A DNA stretch of 64,000 nucleotides from Pyrus communis (taxonomy: Eukaryota > Streptophyta > Magnoliopsida > Rosales > Rosaceae). Position 1 is the stretch's first letter, and each line of letters opens with the position of its first letter. The notes below the pieces were generated by a model that had not been told where the DNA came from, did not search any database, and worked only from the letters and a program-made list of their open reading frames with translations. The position numbers and the translations under genes are program-made. The stretch is from positions 17,068,088 through 17,132,087 of the forward strand of contig NC_084811.1 in the NCBI RefSeq assembly GCF_963583255.1, given 5' to 3'. Of this stretch, positions 47,550-59,204 are shown in pieces.

Positions 47550-48595
47550 CTACCCTATGGAGAATGTCTTGCTACGAATCATCTTGTCATGGAATGCTTT
47601 TGTGTTCTCCATGTAAATGCGAGCATTCTCATAAGCCTCGTGCCTAATCTCTTCAAGTTCATTCAATCGAAGCTTCCTATGAATTCCAGTCACATCTATG
47701 TCCAAATTGAATGTCTTCACAGCCCAATGTGCCTTGTGCTCTAATTCCACAGGGAGATGGCATGGATTTACATAGATAAACCGAAATGGGGACTTTCCAT
47801 GGGTGTTATGTAAGCCGTACGATATGCCCATAGTGCATCATCCAAACGCAAGCTCCAATCTTTCCTAGTTGGTCTAATGGTCTTCTACAAAATCTGCTTG
47901 ATTTCTCTATTCGAAACCTCGACTTGGCCACTTGTTTAAGGATGATAAGGTGTTGAAACCTTATGTGTGACATTATATTTCTTAAGCAGCGCCTCAATGG
48001 TGTGATTACAAAAATGAGACCCTCCATTACTTATGAGCACTCTACGCATCCCAAATCTGGAGAAGCTGTTAGTTTTGATGAAATCTGCAACCACTCTAGA
48101 ATCATTAGTACGGGTGGCTTTTGCTTCCACCCATTTCGAGACATAATCAACCGCAAGAAAAATATAAGTGAATCCATATGAAGAAGGAAAATGACCCATG
48201 AAGTCAATGCCCCAAACATCAAAAATTTCAACATTGAAAATAGGGGTCTGCAGCATTTGATCCTTTGCACCAATATTGCCCATTCTTTGACAACGATCAC
48301 AAGTTATACAAAAAGTTCTAGCATCCTTAAAGATAGTAGGCCAATAAAATCCACATGCTAACACCTTAAGGGCTATGCGTTGTGTGCCAAAATGACCCCC
48401 ACATGCATAAGTGTGACAAAAAGTTAAAATTGAATGAAACTCATAATCATGTACACACCTACGAAGAATCTGATCAGAGCAATATTTCCACAAATATGGG
48501 TCATCCCACACATAAAACCGTGCATCCTTTTTGAGTTTATCACGTTGGTACTTGTTTAGGGTGCTTGGAACTTGTTTAGACACCAAATAATTCAC
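47550..48595 (-). pseudogene. Element F integrase
   Basis: At 47936-48595 the zinc-binding region is visible (CHTYACGGHFGTQRI and CITCDRCQRMG), followed by the catalytic core with VWGIDFMGHFPSSYG (first Asp) and RVLISNGGSHFCNH. In that last motif the second catalytic Asp is Asn; the family reads ISDGG. The C-terminal part (47550-47831) has the Athila-type [16 protein letters not shown] stop and frameshift near 47830-47930 separate the two. The enzyme should be dead both from the lost Asp and from the frame breaks. Confidence 0.87.
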
Positions 48596-48599
48596 TAAA

Positions 48600-49939
48600 T
48601 CGGCATACCATGGCTCACTTACCTCAATGGATAGCAGCTGCTCATCTGCAAATGTCTCTAGGATGGGTAAGGACTCCTAATTGTGCACCAAACGACTCAA
48701 ATGGTCAGCCACCACATTTTCACTTCATTTCTTGTCTCAAATTTCGATATCAAACTCTTAAAGGAGAAACATCCAGCGAATTAGCCTTAGTTTGGCCTTT
48801 TTTTGGTGAGTAAATACTTCAACGCTGCATAGTCAAAATAAATAATAACTTTAGTGCCAAGTAAATAAGAACGAACACAATAGCAAGAAGTTCTTTTTCA
48901 ATGGTCGAGTAGTTTAATTGAGCATCATTCAAGGTCCGGGATGCATAATAGATGACATGTGGTTGTTTGTTCTTCCTTTGGCCTAACACAGCTCCTATTG
49001 CATAATCTAAAGCATCACACATAAGCTTAAAAGGTAGGCTCCAATCTGGTGGAACTATGATGGGGGTCGAGGTAAGTAGCTCCTTGAGATGGTTGAATGC
49101 CTTCTCACATTCTTCATTGAACTCAAATGACACTTCCTTTTGAAGGAGACGGCAGAGAGGTTGTGAAATTTTTGAAAAGTCCTTGATGAATCGCCTATAA
49201 AATCCTGCATGTCCAACAAAAGAACGAACTTCTCTCACCGGAGTAGGAGAGAGCAAGTGGCGTACAAGGTCTATTTTTTATTTATCAACCTCAATTCCTT
49301 TTTCAGAGATTATGTGACCCAAAACTATGCCTTGTTTTACCATAAAATGACATTTTTCCCAATTTAAAACAAGGTTAGTTTCAATGCATCGTTTCAAGAT
49401 TAAAGTGAGATTATGTAAACAATCGTCAAATGAATCACCAAAAACACTAAAATCATCCATGAATACCTCAATGATCTTTTCAACATAATCTAAAAAAATA
49501 CTTACCATGCATCTTTGAAATATGGTTGGTGCATTGCACAAACCAAATGGCATTCAACAATAAGGAAAAATACCAAATGGACAAGTAAAAGTGGTATTTT
49601 CTTGATCATTTGGAGCTATAACAATTTGATTATATCCCAAACAACCATCAAGAAAACAATAAAAATAATGACCGGCTAACCTTTCAAGCATTTGATCAAT
49701 CAATGGTAAAGGGAAATGATCTTTCCTTGTGGTGGCGTTGAGCTTCCTATAATCGATGAAAACTCTCCAACCTGTTTGGATACGAGTGGGCACAAGCTCG
49801 TTCTTTCATTCTTCACCACAGTGACTCCGGATTTCTTTGGAACAACTTGGACCGACGAAACCCAACAAATATCAGAGATTAGATAGATCACTCCACAATC
49901 AGGTAGCTTGATAATCTCATTTTTCATGGCTTCCATCAT
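48600..49939 (-). pseudogene. Element F reverse transcriptase and RNase H
   Basis: Reading leftwards: an N-terminal part (49554-49793; WRVFIDYRKLNATTRKDHFP), a TGA stop right before MPFGLCNAPTIFQRCM (49278-49553) with the catalytic FMDDFSVFG, a stop after GIEVDK, then the connection and RNase H (48819-49256; VRSFVGHAGFYRRFIKDFS and YYASRTLNDAQLNYSTIEKE). Weak motifs such as ENVVADHLSRL continue to about 48650. It is recognisable as an Athila/Tat-class enzyme but not functional. Confidence 0.87.
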
Positions 49940-50124
49940 TGGAGGGTTGAGTCAGCGTTGAGCCTCTCGATATGGTTTAGCCCCTTCCACCAAAAGTATA
50001 CGATGCATGCACGTAGTAGGGCTTATTCCCTTGATATCGGCCAAGGTCCATCCAATGGCTGTTTTGTATTACTTTAACACCCTCACCAACTTTTCTTCTT
50101 CTTGTGTCATAAGTGAGGAAGAAA

Positions 50125-51024
50125 CTATGACAGGCAAAGTCTCTTGTTCTTCCAAGAAACATACTTCAAGTTGTTTGGTAATGGTTTAAGCTCAAGGGAA
50201 ACTGGTTGTATCACTGAAGGTAACAACTTATTAGTAGAAATGGGAATTGGAATTGGGAGTGGAGACTTACCATTTTGTCGTGGCAATGACTCTAGAGCAG
50301 CCACCACCTCAAATACTTCTTCACAAGGGGGCACGACATGGAGTTCTTCAATGGTGTCGTGGGTATGGTTTGCTGCTGCCCCTTGGTTTTTGAGTCTCAT
50401 TCCATTTGTAATAACCATTTCAAGTGCATCCTCATGTAATTGTTCAAGATTTTCCTGCGCCAATGAATCAATAATATCAATAGAAAAACATGAATGATCA
50501 TCACTAGGATACCTCATAGTTTCAGAAATGTTAAAATCAATAATCTCACCATCAAATTCCATTGTCAATGTCCCTTTGAACGCATCTATCTTGGTGCAGG
50601 CTGTTTTCATGAAAGGTATCCCAAGTAGAATCGGCAAGGGTGTGAAATGGGCCGAATCTTCCATATCAAGCACATAGAAATCAGCCGAGAAGATTAAATT
50701 ATTAACCTGCACCAAAACATCTTCCAAAACTCCTTTTTAAGCTCCATCATTTTTAAGCTCTCCTAAGATTAAATTATTAACCTGCACCAAAACATCTTCC
50801 ATAACTCCATCATTTTTAAGCTCTCCTAAGTTCATAGATGCATAAATAGAATAAGGCATGATATTAATGGATGCGCCTAGGTCTAACATGGCATGTTCAA
50901 ACTTAGTATTGCCAATAACACAAGGGATTGTGAAACTACCTGGATCTTTGCATTTAGGAGGCAATTTCCTTTGTAAAACCGCTGAAACATTCTCACTTAC
51001 CCTTACCACTTCCTTGTTGTGCAA
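50125..51024 (-). pseudogene. Element F protease region
   Basis: It contains the aspartic-protease motif DLGASINIMPYS (50737-51024) and the downstream segment DMEDSAHFTPLPILLG (50125-50727). A tandem duplication (about 50695-50765 and 50766-50826) repeats DVLVQVNNLI and shifts the frame between the two ORFs. The remainder to 50125 is the variable linker before reverse transcriptase. Element A has the same protein at 27284-28149. Confidence 0.83.
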
Positions 51025-52773
51025 AGCTCTTTCAAGAATTTGGCATACTTTGGAACTTGTTTGATTACATCAAGGAATGGAATATTGACTTGCACCTTCC
51101 TAAATGTCTCAAGAATGTCCTTGTCACTCTCTTCTTTCTTTGATTGCATAAATCTGCGAGGGAAAGATACATTGGGTAGAATAGGGTTAGAATTAATAAA
51201 GCTTGAACCCATCTTACCTGTATTGGACGGATTAGGGGCTGTAGGGGGCTGAGGCAAGGGTGGTGCTCCCTTTGCCGTGGCCTTTCCTTGTTCCTCTTCC
51301 TCAAATTGCAGTTGTTCATCCTCTTTTTGACTTGATTTGGATGGTCTTGGGTTAGTTCCAACTCGTTTGTCACTTCTCAATGTGATGGCTTTGGCAGATT
51401 CAAATCCTCCCTTCGGGTTGACAATGGTTGAACTAGGCAATTTGCCTTGGTCTCTAAATTGTCCCATGAATTCCGCCATTTGCCCTATTTGCTTCTTCAA
51501 TTCATCCACCTCTTTAGCTTTATTTTGTACCCCTTGTGTCAAAAAGGTGAGTAATTGAATAACTTTTTCATTATCCAAAGATGTACCTGAGCTTGGTTAG
51601 ACCAAAGGTGGTTGAGATTACATTGGTGCATATTGCCTTTGAAAAATCCCAAAGGTGGTGGATGAAATCCTCCTTGTTGTTAAGGTTGTTGAGGCTCCCT
51701 CCACTTCATGTTTGGATGATCTCTCCATCCCGGATTGTAAGTGTTTGCGTATGGATCATATTTGGATTGATTTTGGCCTTGAAATCCCACAGCATGGGCA
51801 CTTTCCCATCCTCCGTTCTCTATCAATTGAGGGCATTGCTCAGAGGGGTGTCCTTGCATGGTGCACACGCCACATACACTTGCTTTTTGCACTTTGGATC
51901 CATCAACAACCTGAGACATAAGAATAGTGAGATTAGCTAATTGAGATTGAATTTTAGAAATTGCACTTACCTCATTCACTTGTGGTTGCTGCCGTGGCAT
52001 ATCCCTTTGTCCAACTCCCTCATATTGTTGTGCTTTCAAGGCTCGATTTGCAATTAAGGTCTTGGCATCGATTGGTGTTTTGTCAACCAAAGTTCTTCCC
52101 GCTAATGCATCTAGCATTTGTCTCTCAATTGGAAGAAGTCTTTCATAGAAATATTGAATTAGAAGTTCTTCTTTCATTTGATGTTGAGGGCATGATGTAA
52201 CTAGAGTCTTGAAATGCTCATAATATGTTGGAAATGACTCTCCTTGGTTTTGTTGAATGCCACTAATTTTCTTCCTCAAAAGAATGACTCTTGAAGTGGG
52301 GAAGAATTTCTCTAAGACCTCTTCATGCTTTCCCAAGAAGTGACGGTTCCAAGTGCTAATTTGTACAACCAATCTTTAGCCTTTTCCAAAAAAGAGAATG
52401 GAAAAGCTTTCATCTTCAAAATGTTGCCATCCACGTTGATTGGGGTCATGCTTGAACACACCACTTCAAATTCCTTCAAATGCTTGTTTGGATCCTCCAT
52501 GGATAGCCCATAGTATTTTTGAATGTGATGCAACAAGCTAGACTTGAATTCGAACTCATCGGTCTTGTCTTGAGTTGCCCTAGGATATTGAATGCGTAGG
52601 GGTACAACATTGTCCAATCCCGAGGCTGAAAGTTCCTTGATTGTTCGATTATCCGCTACCATGACTTGTTCTTCTTCTTCCTCCTGAGTCGTGGCCTCTT
52701 CTTCCTCTTCAAACTCAAATTCTGAGCTAGAACTAGGTGGATTAGGTTCTGGCTCCTTCTTCTTCATTCTCAA
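51003..52773 (-). pseudogene. Element F Gag
   Basis: The acidic N-terminus and start of the Gag domain lie at 52312-52773 (MEDPNKHLKEFEVVCSSM). A frameshift near 52315-52370 leads to the rest of Gag (51680-52372), with FPTYYEHFKTLVTSCPQH and the zinc knuckle CGVCTMQGHPSEQCP. A Gln-rich break at about 51580-51680 is followed by a linker ORF (51003-51578) with VDELKKQIGQMAEFMGQFR, a probable short coiled coil. Only two or three lesions separate these, fewer per length than in pol. Confidence 0.85.
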
Positions 52774-52943
52774 AGTTTGTTCAAAATTGTCGTCAAAGTC
52801 AAAGATGTGCTCACGAACCAGTTGAGAACTTCAAGTCATAAACTGGTACCTAAAACCAAGAAAGCAAAACAAAGTCAGAAACTAAAATAAAAACACACGA
52901 AAAAAAAACAAAAAGACACAACGGGGGATTAGTAAAGTTGCTA

Positions 52944-52961
52944 ATCCCCGGCAACGGCGCC
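52944..52961 (-). promoter_or_regulatory. Primer-binding site of element F, tRNA-Asp type
   Basis: TGGCGCCGTTGCCGGGGA on the minus strand, an exact match to the site in element B, 7 bases from the 5' LTR. Confidence 0.85.
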
Positions 52962-52968
52962 AAAAATT

Positions 52969-54926
52969 TGATGTGATATATAATAACACTCAAATTAAAC
53001 CCTCTTTTTGACAATTGTCGTATATGAATACGTAGGGATCGTTCTAGGCCGAGGATTAGGAGCGATTGCTAATCTACTCAAATTAAACTCAACTACACTA
53101 AACTAGACTCAAAAACAGAAAACTAGACTCTAAAGACTCAAAACAGACTAAAAAGACTCAAAACAGCACAAAACAATAAAAAAGACTCAAACTAGACACT
53201 AAAGGGTGATTTGGACGAATAATAACTTTAACTTGACTCAAAACGCTTAAAAACACAAATTAGATAGATTCTAGCTAATTTGACACAACAAAGTAAAGGG
53301 GATTGGGTTTTTGACGAATTTAAAGTAAAAACAAGTAAATTGCATAAACTAAGTAAAGGAATGCGAATTTGGGTGAATTAATGGGTGATTAGCTAGCTAG
53401 AGGGTCCTTCTCCACACATGACACACTTGCATACAAATTGATTTCTAGTTGCTTTTCCAGTAAACCATGAACCTCAACTCCCCAGATTAATCGTGAACTC
53501 ACTAATTAACCCTTATATTTTCCTTATGTCATTGAATTGGACGGACAACGCATCGGCAACCAAATTATTCTTCCCAAGTTCCCTACATGAACTGCATAAT
53601 AGAGACACAAGAAAAGATCATTAAGCTTTGTGAAAATCATAAGCATTGACAAAGCATTCGTAACTATGATATCATGATACTCATGCCAAGAATTTAACTT
53701 AACACGATTGTGACCAACAACCTTCACTATTTGTGAATATAAGTTTGTAACGATTATGTGAAACTCCCTTATATTCTAGCATCAAATTCATGCATGCAAA
53801 CTAAGTAGGCCTCCTTAATCAACATACAAGAATAAGTTCTTAATCAAATAGTTAAGTAAATTGCATTCAGGATTTATGAAATCACAACTGGAATTAATCA
53901 ATTCATATTGCAAATATAATCATGGTTTCAAAGTCTCCTCTAGCTAAAACAAGTTTAGCCTCTCATGTTCACAGCAAAACAAAGAAAATTTAAATTAAAC
54001 ATTGAAAACAAAAGATAGATTACACCTAAGAACACTCCAACAATCCAATTTGAATAGCAAAAACGCCCAAGGCTGTTCCTCCTCTTTTTCTTCCTTGCTA
54101 AGCTACATCACAAAGGTGTGGAATGGCTGAATTTGGGTTGTGGTGTATTATGGTCAAGGATTGGTGAATGGTGGGGAAGTAGAATGATAGGGTGCGGAAT
54201 TGTATATGGATGATGGATGGGTAGTTGAATGAATGGTTGATGGCTTTTTGGTTAAAGGGTGGATGAATGGTTGCTAAATGATGTAGGGATTTGCGGAAGA
54301 AATATATATTAAAAAGGAAGAAACCCTAATTAATTTTAGGAAAGGATTGGACTCCAAATCCTCAAGGAAAAAAGGGTAGTTAAAATCATAATCCTAGGGG
54401 CAAAAGGATAGGAAAGTTGCAACAAGGAATTGGAAAAGGGGAAAGAGGATGCCTTGCATGGCAAGGGAAAGGGAAAAGAGGTGTGGCAACCCCTTAGGAG
54501 TGGGATTAGGCTTCTAGAATCTTGTAATTAAGTGCCCTAATATCTTTAGGGAGCCTCTTTTGCAGCTGGAACTTAAGTAGGAAAAGATTAGGATTGACTA
54601 AGTCAAAATAAGGAAGTTTGACTCTTGTTTCCTTCTTTGTAGCTGATTCCTTTTCTTCCAAGTCTTGAATTAATTTCTTTCATCTCTTTAGCATATTCCT
54701 AGCCTCATTTGGTCTTCAGTTTCATCCATCCACCTTGCTCCATGCATGTATTATCTATTCCAAGCCCAAAACTGCTCTAAATTGCTCCAAATTGCACTTT
54801 CTTGCTACTTTAGCCTTTTGAACCTACAAACACCCGAAAATAGCTTAAAATACTAAAATAACTAGGAACTAACAGCATGAATGCAAGGAAATAAGCTAAC
54901 TAAGGTGCATAAATATGCTCCTATCA
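52969..54926 (-). repeat. 5' LTR of element F
   Basis: TGATGTGATATATAAT to GCTCCTATCA. It differs from the 3' LTR at scattered bases and by an insertion near 54420-54485. Confidence 0.88.
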
Positions 54927-55310
54927 CTTCCTCCACTATTAGCTACCTATCCATATCCTTATGCCGCCATTCTTCCTGAGTATAAGAGCATTCTCGCGCA
55001 TTCCCCGAGTCCATCTTTGCCTTCCCTCCATAACTCTCATTTCCATCTCTCCGCCTATGCTGCCAAATCGTCATCTTTCTATATTTCGACACACCTTATT
55101 ACATCCTGAAAATTCGTTTCTCCAGGCAGCCATATTCATAGGCTTACCTTTAAGATCAATTATAGCATCCAAATTTTTAAAAGCATAAAACTCTTCCCTA
55201 CAACCATGGTTCCCTTCTTCTTCATTCACACCCATATATTTATCCCCACATCGCATGGCCCAGTAATCCACGTGATAACTCATATATTTCATGCATTTAT
55301 ACCATCCATT
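54927..55310 (-). pseudogene. Probable L1 LINE segment: ORF1 region
   Basis: A minus-strand frame (55071-55292 and neighbouring frames to 54927) holds a Cys/His-containing stretch (WYKCMKYMSYHVDYWAMRC) that could be a decayed zinc knuckle of plant L1 ORF1. Position supports this: removing element F and the TRIM array joins it to the endonuclease side of the LINE. The protein match is weak. Confidence 0.45.
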
Positions 55311-56596
55311 TGTAGTCTCGTTATGATGTTTTTGAGTTAAACTAGCTGCATTTTACCTTATTTTGTGTTAGTGTGCAGTTACATGTACTTTAGGATCAAT
55401 TTGAAGGCAAAAAAAGTGAAAACATGCCATTTTTGGGGTTAACCCTTGTTCAAACGTGGAAAGAAGTTTAGTGGCCTGTTTTGAAGCCCAAATAAAGAAT
55501 CCAAGATGAATCTGGCTTGTTAGAAGACCAGGAACAGAATGGGAAAGGAATTGGGATATCTAGTCTGATTTGGAGGTGCCAAATAAGGCAAAAACTTGCA
55601 AAATAAAGGCTAAGTTGCTGGGATCACTTTGGAATATCTTGCAGCCCCATTTAGCATATAAATACTAAGGTTTCAGATCACTTTTACACAAGCCTCTCTT
55701 GGGGTCACCCAGAGCTCTCTCGATTCTTTTTCTTTGGCCTAGGAACAAAACCTTATTACCCTTCACCATCTACTGCCACCGAAGAAACCACGCAGCCGCG
55801 CTGTTCTTGGAGAAGTTCAATATCAGAATTGCTTCAAGGGGGTTTCTTCTATGAATTTAATTTCACTCATGTTATTCTTGATATTTATATATTTTGTAAT
55901 CATGTTGTGTAATTAAGTTCATAGTTGGGGATTTTGATGTAGCCTTGCAAAACTATTCTATGTTATTAAGTTAAAGTATTTGATTCACCAATATGTGTTT
56001 TTGTTTCATTCACTGATTTTATAGTTTAATTTGTTTGTTAATCTTAATGTTTGATCACCATTAGGGCTGCTTATGAATTATTTCATCAAGTTTATAGTAC
56101 ACATCATGCTTAATCTTGGTAGACATGTGAATGATTGAATAAACTGCTATGCATACATCCTGCCATGTGATTTCTTTGGTTCTTTGAAGTTTTCTTGTTC
56201 TTAATGGATTCTTATTTGGTAATCTAAGTTGAACATCACAACTAGGTAGCAAATTAGGAGTCATTGATCACAACCACACATCAAATGGATGGTCATAAAT
56301 GAGTAAAACGAACCTTAGTTGCAGATTGGAGAGTTGAATGCGTTTTGACTTAATTTTTATGGAATTGGCTTGTAATGGTGAAATCGGTATCCCTAGTTCC
56401 ATTCCCATCATTTCTGAATCATTATATTATTCATATTTACATTCTTTTTCATTTTAAGTTACTTTACTTCTCAATTCAAAATCCAAACTCAATTTGTTAG
56501 TTTCATTGTTTAGTTAGGGTTCACATAAAGTTAGTAATTTGTAGAGGTCTAATCAGTCCCTGTTGTTTGACACCCTTAATTTTGTCACTATACTAT
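55311..56596. mobile_element. Unidentified 1.3 kb insert, LTR-like
   Basis: AT-rich sequence without ORFs separates two LINE segments. Its right end (TTTGACACCC...CACTATACTA) resembles ends of gypsy LTRs of the Tat type. I could not find clear inverted repeats or a target-site duplication, so the boundaries are approximate. Confidence 0.4.
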
Positions 56597-56932
56597 CCTT
56601 ATATATGCACTTGAAAGGAACACAACACCATATATCAGGCAATACCTCGGAAAACATTCATGGAATATCAGTATCCAACACACAATGCAAATCTTGCTCC
56701 CAACAAATCTCGCCAAAAACCTTCGATCACCAAGTTCTCTAATAAAGACCCCCTCCCTTCCTCTTCATAGAGAAGTAAAACAATCAATGAAGGTATCTCT
56801 GTTCACCTCTTTGTCTATTAAAACTTCCACCAACAAGTAGTGGTGGAACCTAACAATGCCTCATCAACTTCCTTTTGGCCAACAGTAACCCATTTCCTCT
56901 CATTTTCTAACAGGGAGAGTTTAGCACCAAAC
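56597..56932 (-). pseudogene. Probable L1 LINE segment: 5' part of ORF1
   Basis: Broken minus-strand frames resemble the N-terminal DUF4283-type part of plant L1 ORF1 (EEGRGSLLENLVIEGFWRD). With this piece the six LINE segments sum to about 5.6 kb, a normal length for a plant L1. The identification rests more on position than on sequence. Confidence 0.4.
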
Positions 56933-57458
56933 TGTTGAAATTTTTTAGATTGACGAGCTTGGGGGGCCCCACTCTAATGACACCAATATTATCCCTAACT
57001 TTACCACTTGCCCAATCCGTCAAGTATAGGGTTTTACCACAAAAGGCCTTGGTATTAATTAGAGTGGGGGATTCTTATTTAAAGTCATTGTTTTTCTTTA
57101 ACCTCACTGATGTGGGACTACTAACACGGCCATTCACGTGTAACCCTATTTAATGGCTCATACGTGGAGGTCTACACATCAGCAATTGAAACTCAGAGAT
57201 TGGCTCCAATGGAGTTCAAACTTGTTTTCAATGTTTCCACAAAGTGCCTCTTAAGAACTCAGAGGCTGGCTCTATGTTAAGAGTCCAAGCTTGTTTCCAA
57301 GCCCACACTTCCTTGTGACAAGCCTTTGGCTTGCATAGGCCCGTAACCGTAAGCTCTGATACCATGTTGAAATTTTTTAAATCGACGAGCCTAAGAAGCC
57401 CCACTTTAACGACATTGATATTGTCTCCAACTTTACCACCTGCCCAATCCGTCAGGTG
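56933..57458 (-). mobile_element. TRIM copy: full LTR, internal domain, partial second LTR
   Basis: LTR 56933-57126 (TGTTGAAATTTTTT...CTACTAACA), an internal domain to 57351, an intact initiator tRNA-Met primer site (AGCTCTGATACCA, 57352-57364) and a second LTR from 57365 that ends at about 57458, where Cassandra sequence begins. Same family as 42632-43522. Confidence 0.82.
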
Positions 57459-57757
57459 TGCCGACGAGGACGTCGGGCCCCTAAGGGCGGTGGATTGTAA
57501 GATCCCACATCGCCCAGAGGAGTGATCCTTATATGTATATTCCCATCCCTACCTAGCACGAGGCCTTTTGCGAGCTCACTAGCACCGGAGTTCATCGAAA
57601 CTCCGAAGTTAAGCGAGTTCGCGCGAGAGCATTCCCATGATGGGTGGCCCACTAGGAAGTTCTCGTGTGAGTTCCCAGAAACAAAACCATGAAGGCATGG
57701 TCGGGGCCCAAAGTGGACAATATCGTGCTATGGTGGAGTCGAGCCCAGGATGTGACA
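57459..57757 (+). mobile_element. Truncated Cassandra: end of internal domain plus 3' LTR
   Basis: The purine-rich internal end (GGGCCCCTAAGGGCGGTGGA) leads into a 262-base LTR (57496-57757) with 5S-like boxes (CTCCGAAGTTAAGCGAG at 57601-57617; GATGGGTGGCCCACTAGGAA near 57639). The left half is missing and the element is fused to a TRIM LTR in the middle of GTCAGGTGTG. No matching target duplication is seen. Confidence 0.82.
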
Positions 57758-58153
57758 CTTCCTCTCTCCTTCTATTTCAAATACAAAAATAAAAAAAAAT
57801 TTGACACACTTTGTGTGTGCCCATATGCTAGCATAATATTAATTAATCAGCATGCAAATGCAAACATATAGCCATTTATAATAATAATAATAAATATGGT
57901 GAATTAATTAGGAACTAAGCAAAACATGGCAAATTAATCATTAGACCGGCGCTGATATCCTTACACTCATTAACTTTTCTTTACCAACTTCTCAATTCCT
58001 ATAGGTTCTTCAAACTCATACGAACTGGATTCGACTATCGACTCCATTCTTTTCCAACCAGCATCGACATTGATTTCGGTAACATTTTATTTCGATAATG
58101 TTTTCATACTCCCTCATCTTAGGCTTTATTTAAGACAGACGGAGTAGTAGAAA
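57758..58153. other. Flank upstream of the polygalacturonase pseudogene
   Basis: AT-rich with a TAA microsatellite near 57880. The last 150 bases faintly resemble the leader of the intact gene (CTCAATTCCTA). No TATA box comparable to 940 is evident. Confidence 0.4.
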
Positions 58154-59135
58154 ATGGCTGGGGTTGTAAGCTGTTTCTGTAGAGTAGCACCATTTATGAT
58201 TCTCTATATCTTACACCAATTATTTATTGCTGAGAGCACATTAATTCTCAATGTCCTGAGCTTTGGAGATAAGCCTAATGGAGTAACTGATTCCACCCAA
58301 GTTTTTCTGGATGCATGGAGTGCAGCTTGTGCCTCTTCAGATTTCAGTACGATTAGGGTACCAAAAGGGAGGTATTTGCTTCCGACTGCCATGGTTTTTA
58401 AAGGTGATAACTATAAAAGCCCAGGTATTACTCTTCGGATTAATGGAACACTCGTCGCTTTGTCTAACTACCGAATTCTTGACCAAGCTGACAATTGGCT
58501 AAGCGTCAAAACAGTTACCGGAGTCTCCATTATTGGAGGTGCACTTGACACCAAAGGCACCTCCTTGTGGGCATGCAAGTTAGCGGGAAACACTGATTGC
58601 CCCAGCAAAGCAACGGTTAGTAATTTCCTTTTTATTGTCCAGATTTTCAAGAAGTATATCATGTAGTATATGTAACTAGATTATTATTTCCAAACGCAGA
58701 GTTTGAGTTTTACAAACTCCAAAAACATTAGAATCCACGGACTAATGTTGTTGAACAGCCAGATGTTCCACATTGTTATAAACGGGTGCCAAGATGTTAA
58801 CATTCAAGGGGTCAAAATCACTGCCGCCGGCAATAGCCCCAACATTGATGGCATCCATGTTCAATTGTCAAGAAATGTTGCAATCTTCGACACCTCCATC
58901 AAAATGGGAGATGACTGTGTCAATTGGCCCCGGCAACAAGGACTTGTGGATCCAACACATATCATGTGGACCAAGTCACGACATTAGGTCAGATTTTATA
59001 GTGGTTGCATCGTCATGCTTATCTATTCATAAGTTTATGTTCAATTATAGTATAACACATGGACTAGTTATAATATGTGGCCGCATTCATTTACCACCAA
59101 TAATTTCTCCTGAATAGTTAGTAGTTGTTTTGGGC
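58154..59135 (+). pseudogene. Polygalacturonase pseudogene, exons 1-2 only
   Basis: Exon 1 (58154-58615) is open, with signal peptide and a donor at the same place as in the intact gene. Exon 2 starts at 58700 after a good CAG acceptor. A two-base deletion at about 58920 shifts the frame right after the GDDCV motif. NTD has become NID, and the His motif reads SHDI in the wrong frame. Intron 2 sequence is kept to about 59135, but exons 3 and 4 (RIK motif and C-terminus) are gone and LINE-derived sequence follows. A truncated protein without catalytic residues is the most it could make. Confidence 0.9.
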
Positions 59136-59204
59136 ACTGTTTTAAAAATTCCTGCCTAGGTGCTATGCGGCTGGCTACCGCCCCGATTAATCCCCGAGCG
59201 TTTG
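59136..59204. repeat. Short repeat fragment at the deletion joint
   Basis: About 60 bases (TTCCTGCCTAGGTGCTATGC...) sit exactly where exons 3-4 were lost. I associate this sequence with a dispersed small plant repeat. Filler DNA at a break repair is possible. Confidence 0.35.

Larger units (their letters stand above)
43531..54926 (-). mobile_element. Element F: full-length Athila-like Ty3/gypsy retrotransposon, inactive
   Basis: LTRs at 43531-45430 and 52969-54926 (about 1.9 kb) flank a minus-strand gag-protease-RT-RNase H-integrase series, the gypsy order. The primer site at 52944-52961 matches tRNA-Asp and a purine tract abuts the 3' LTR at 45431. Flanking pentamers ATTCC and CTTCC differ at one base. 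About 1.7 kb of non-coding sequence lies between integrase and the 3' LTR, where Athila relatives may carry an env-like gene; none is seen. Many stops and frameshifts inactivate it. It sits inside the LINE, next to the TRIM array. Confidence 0.92.
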
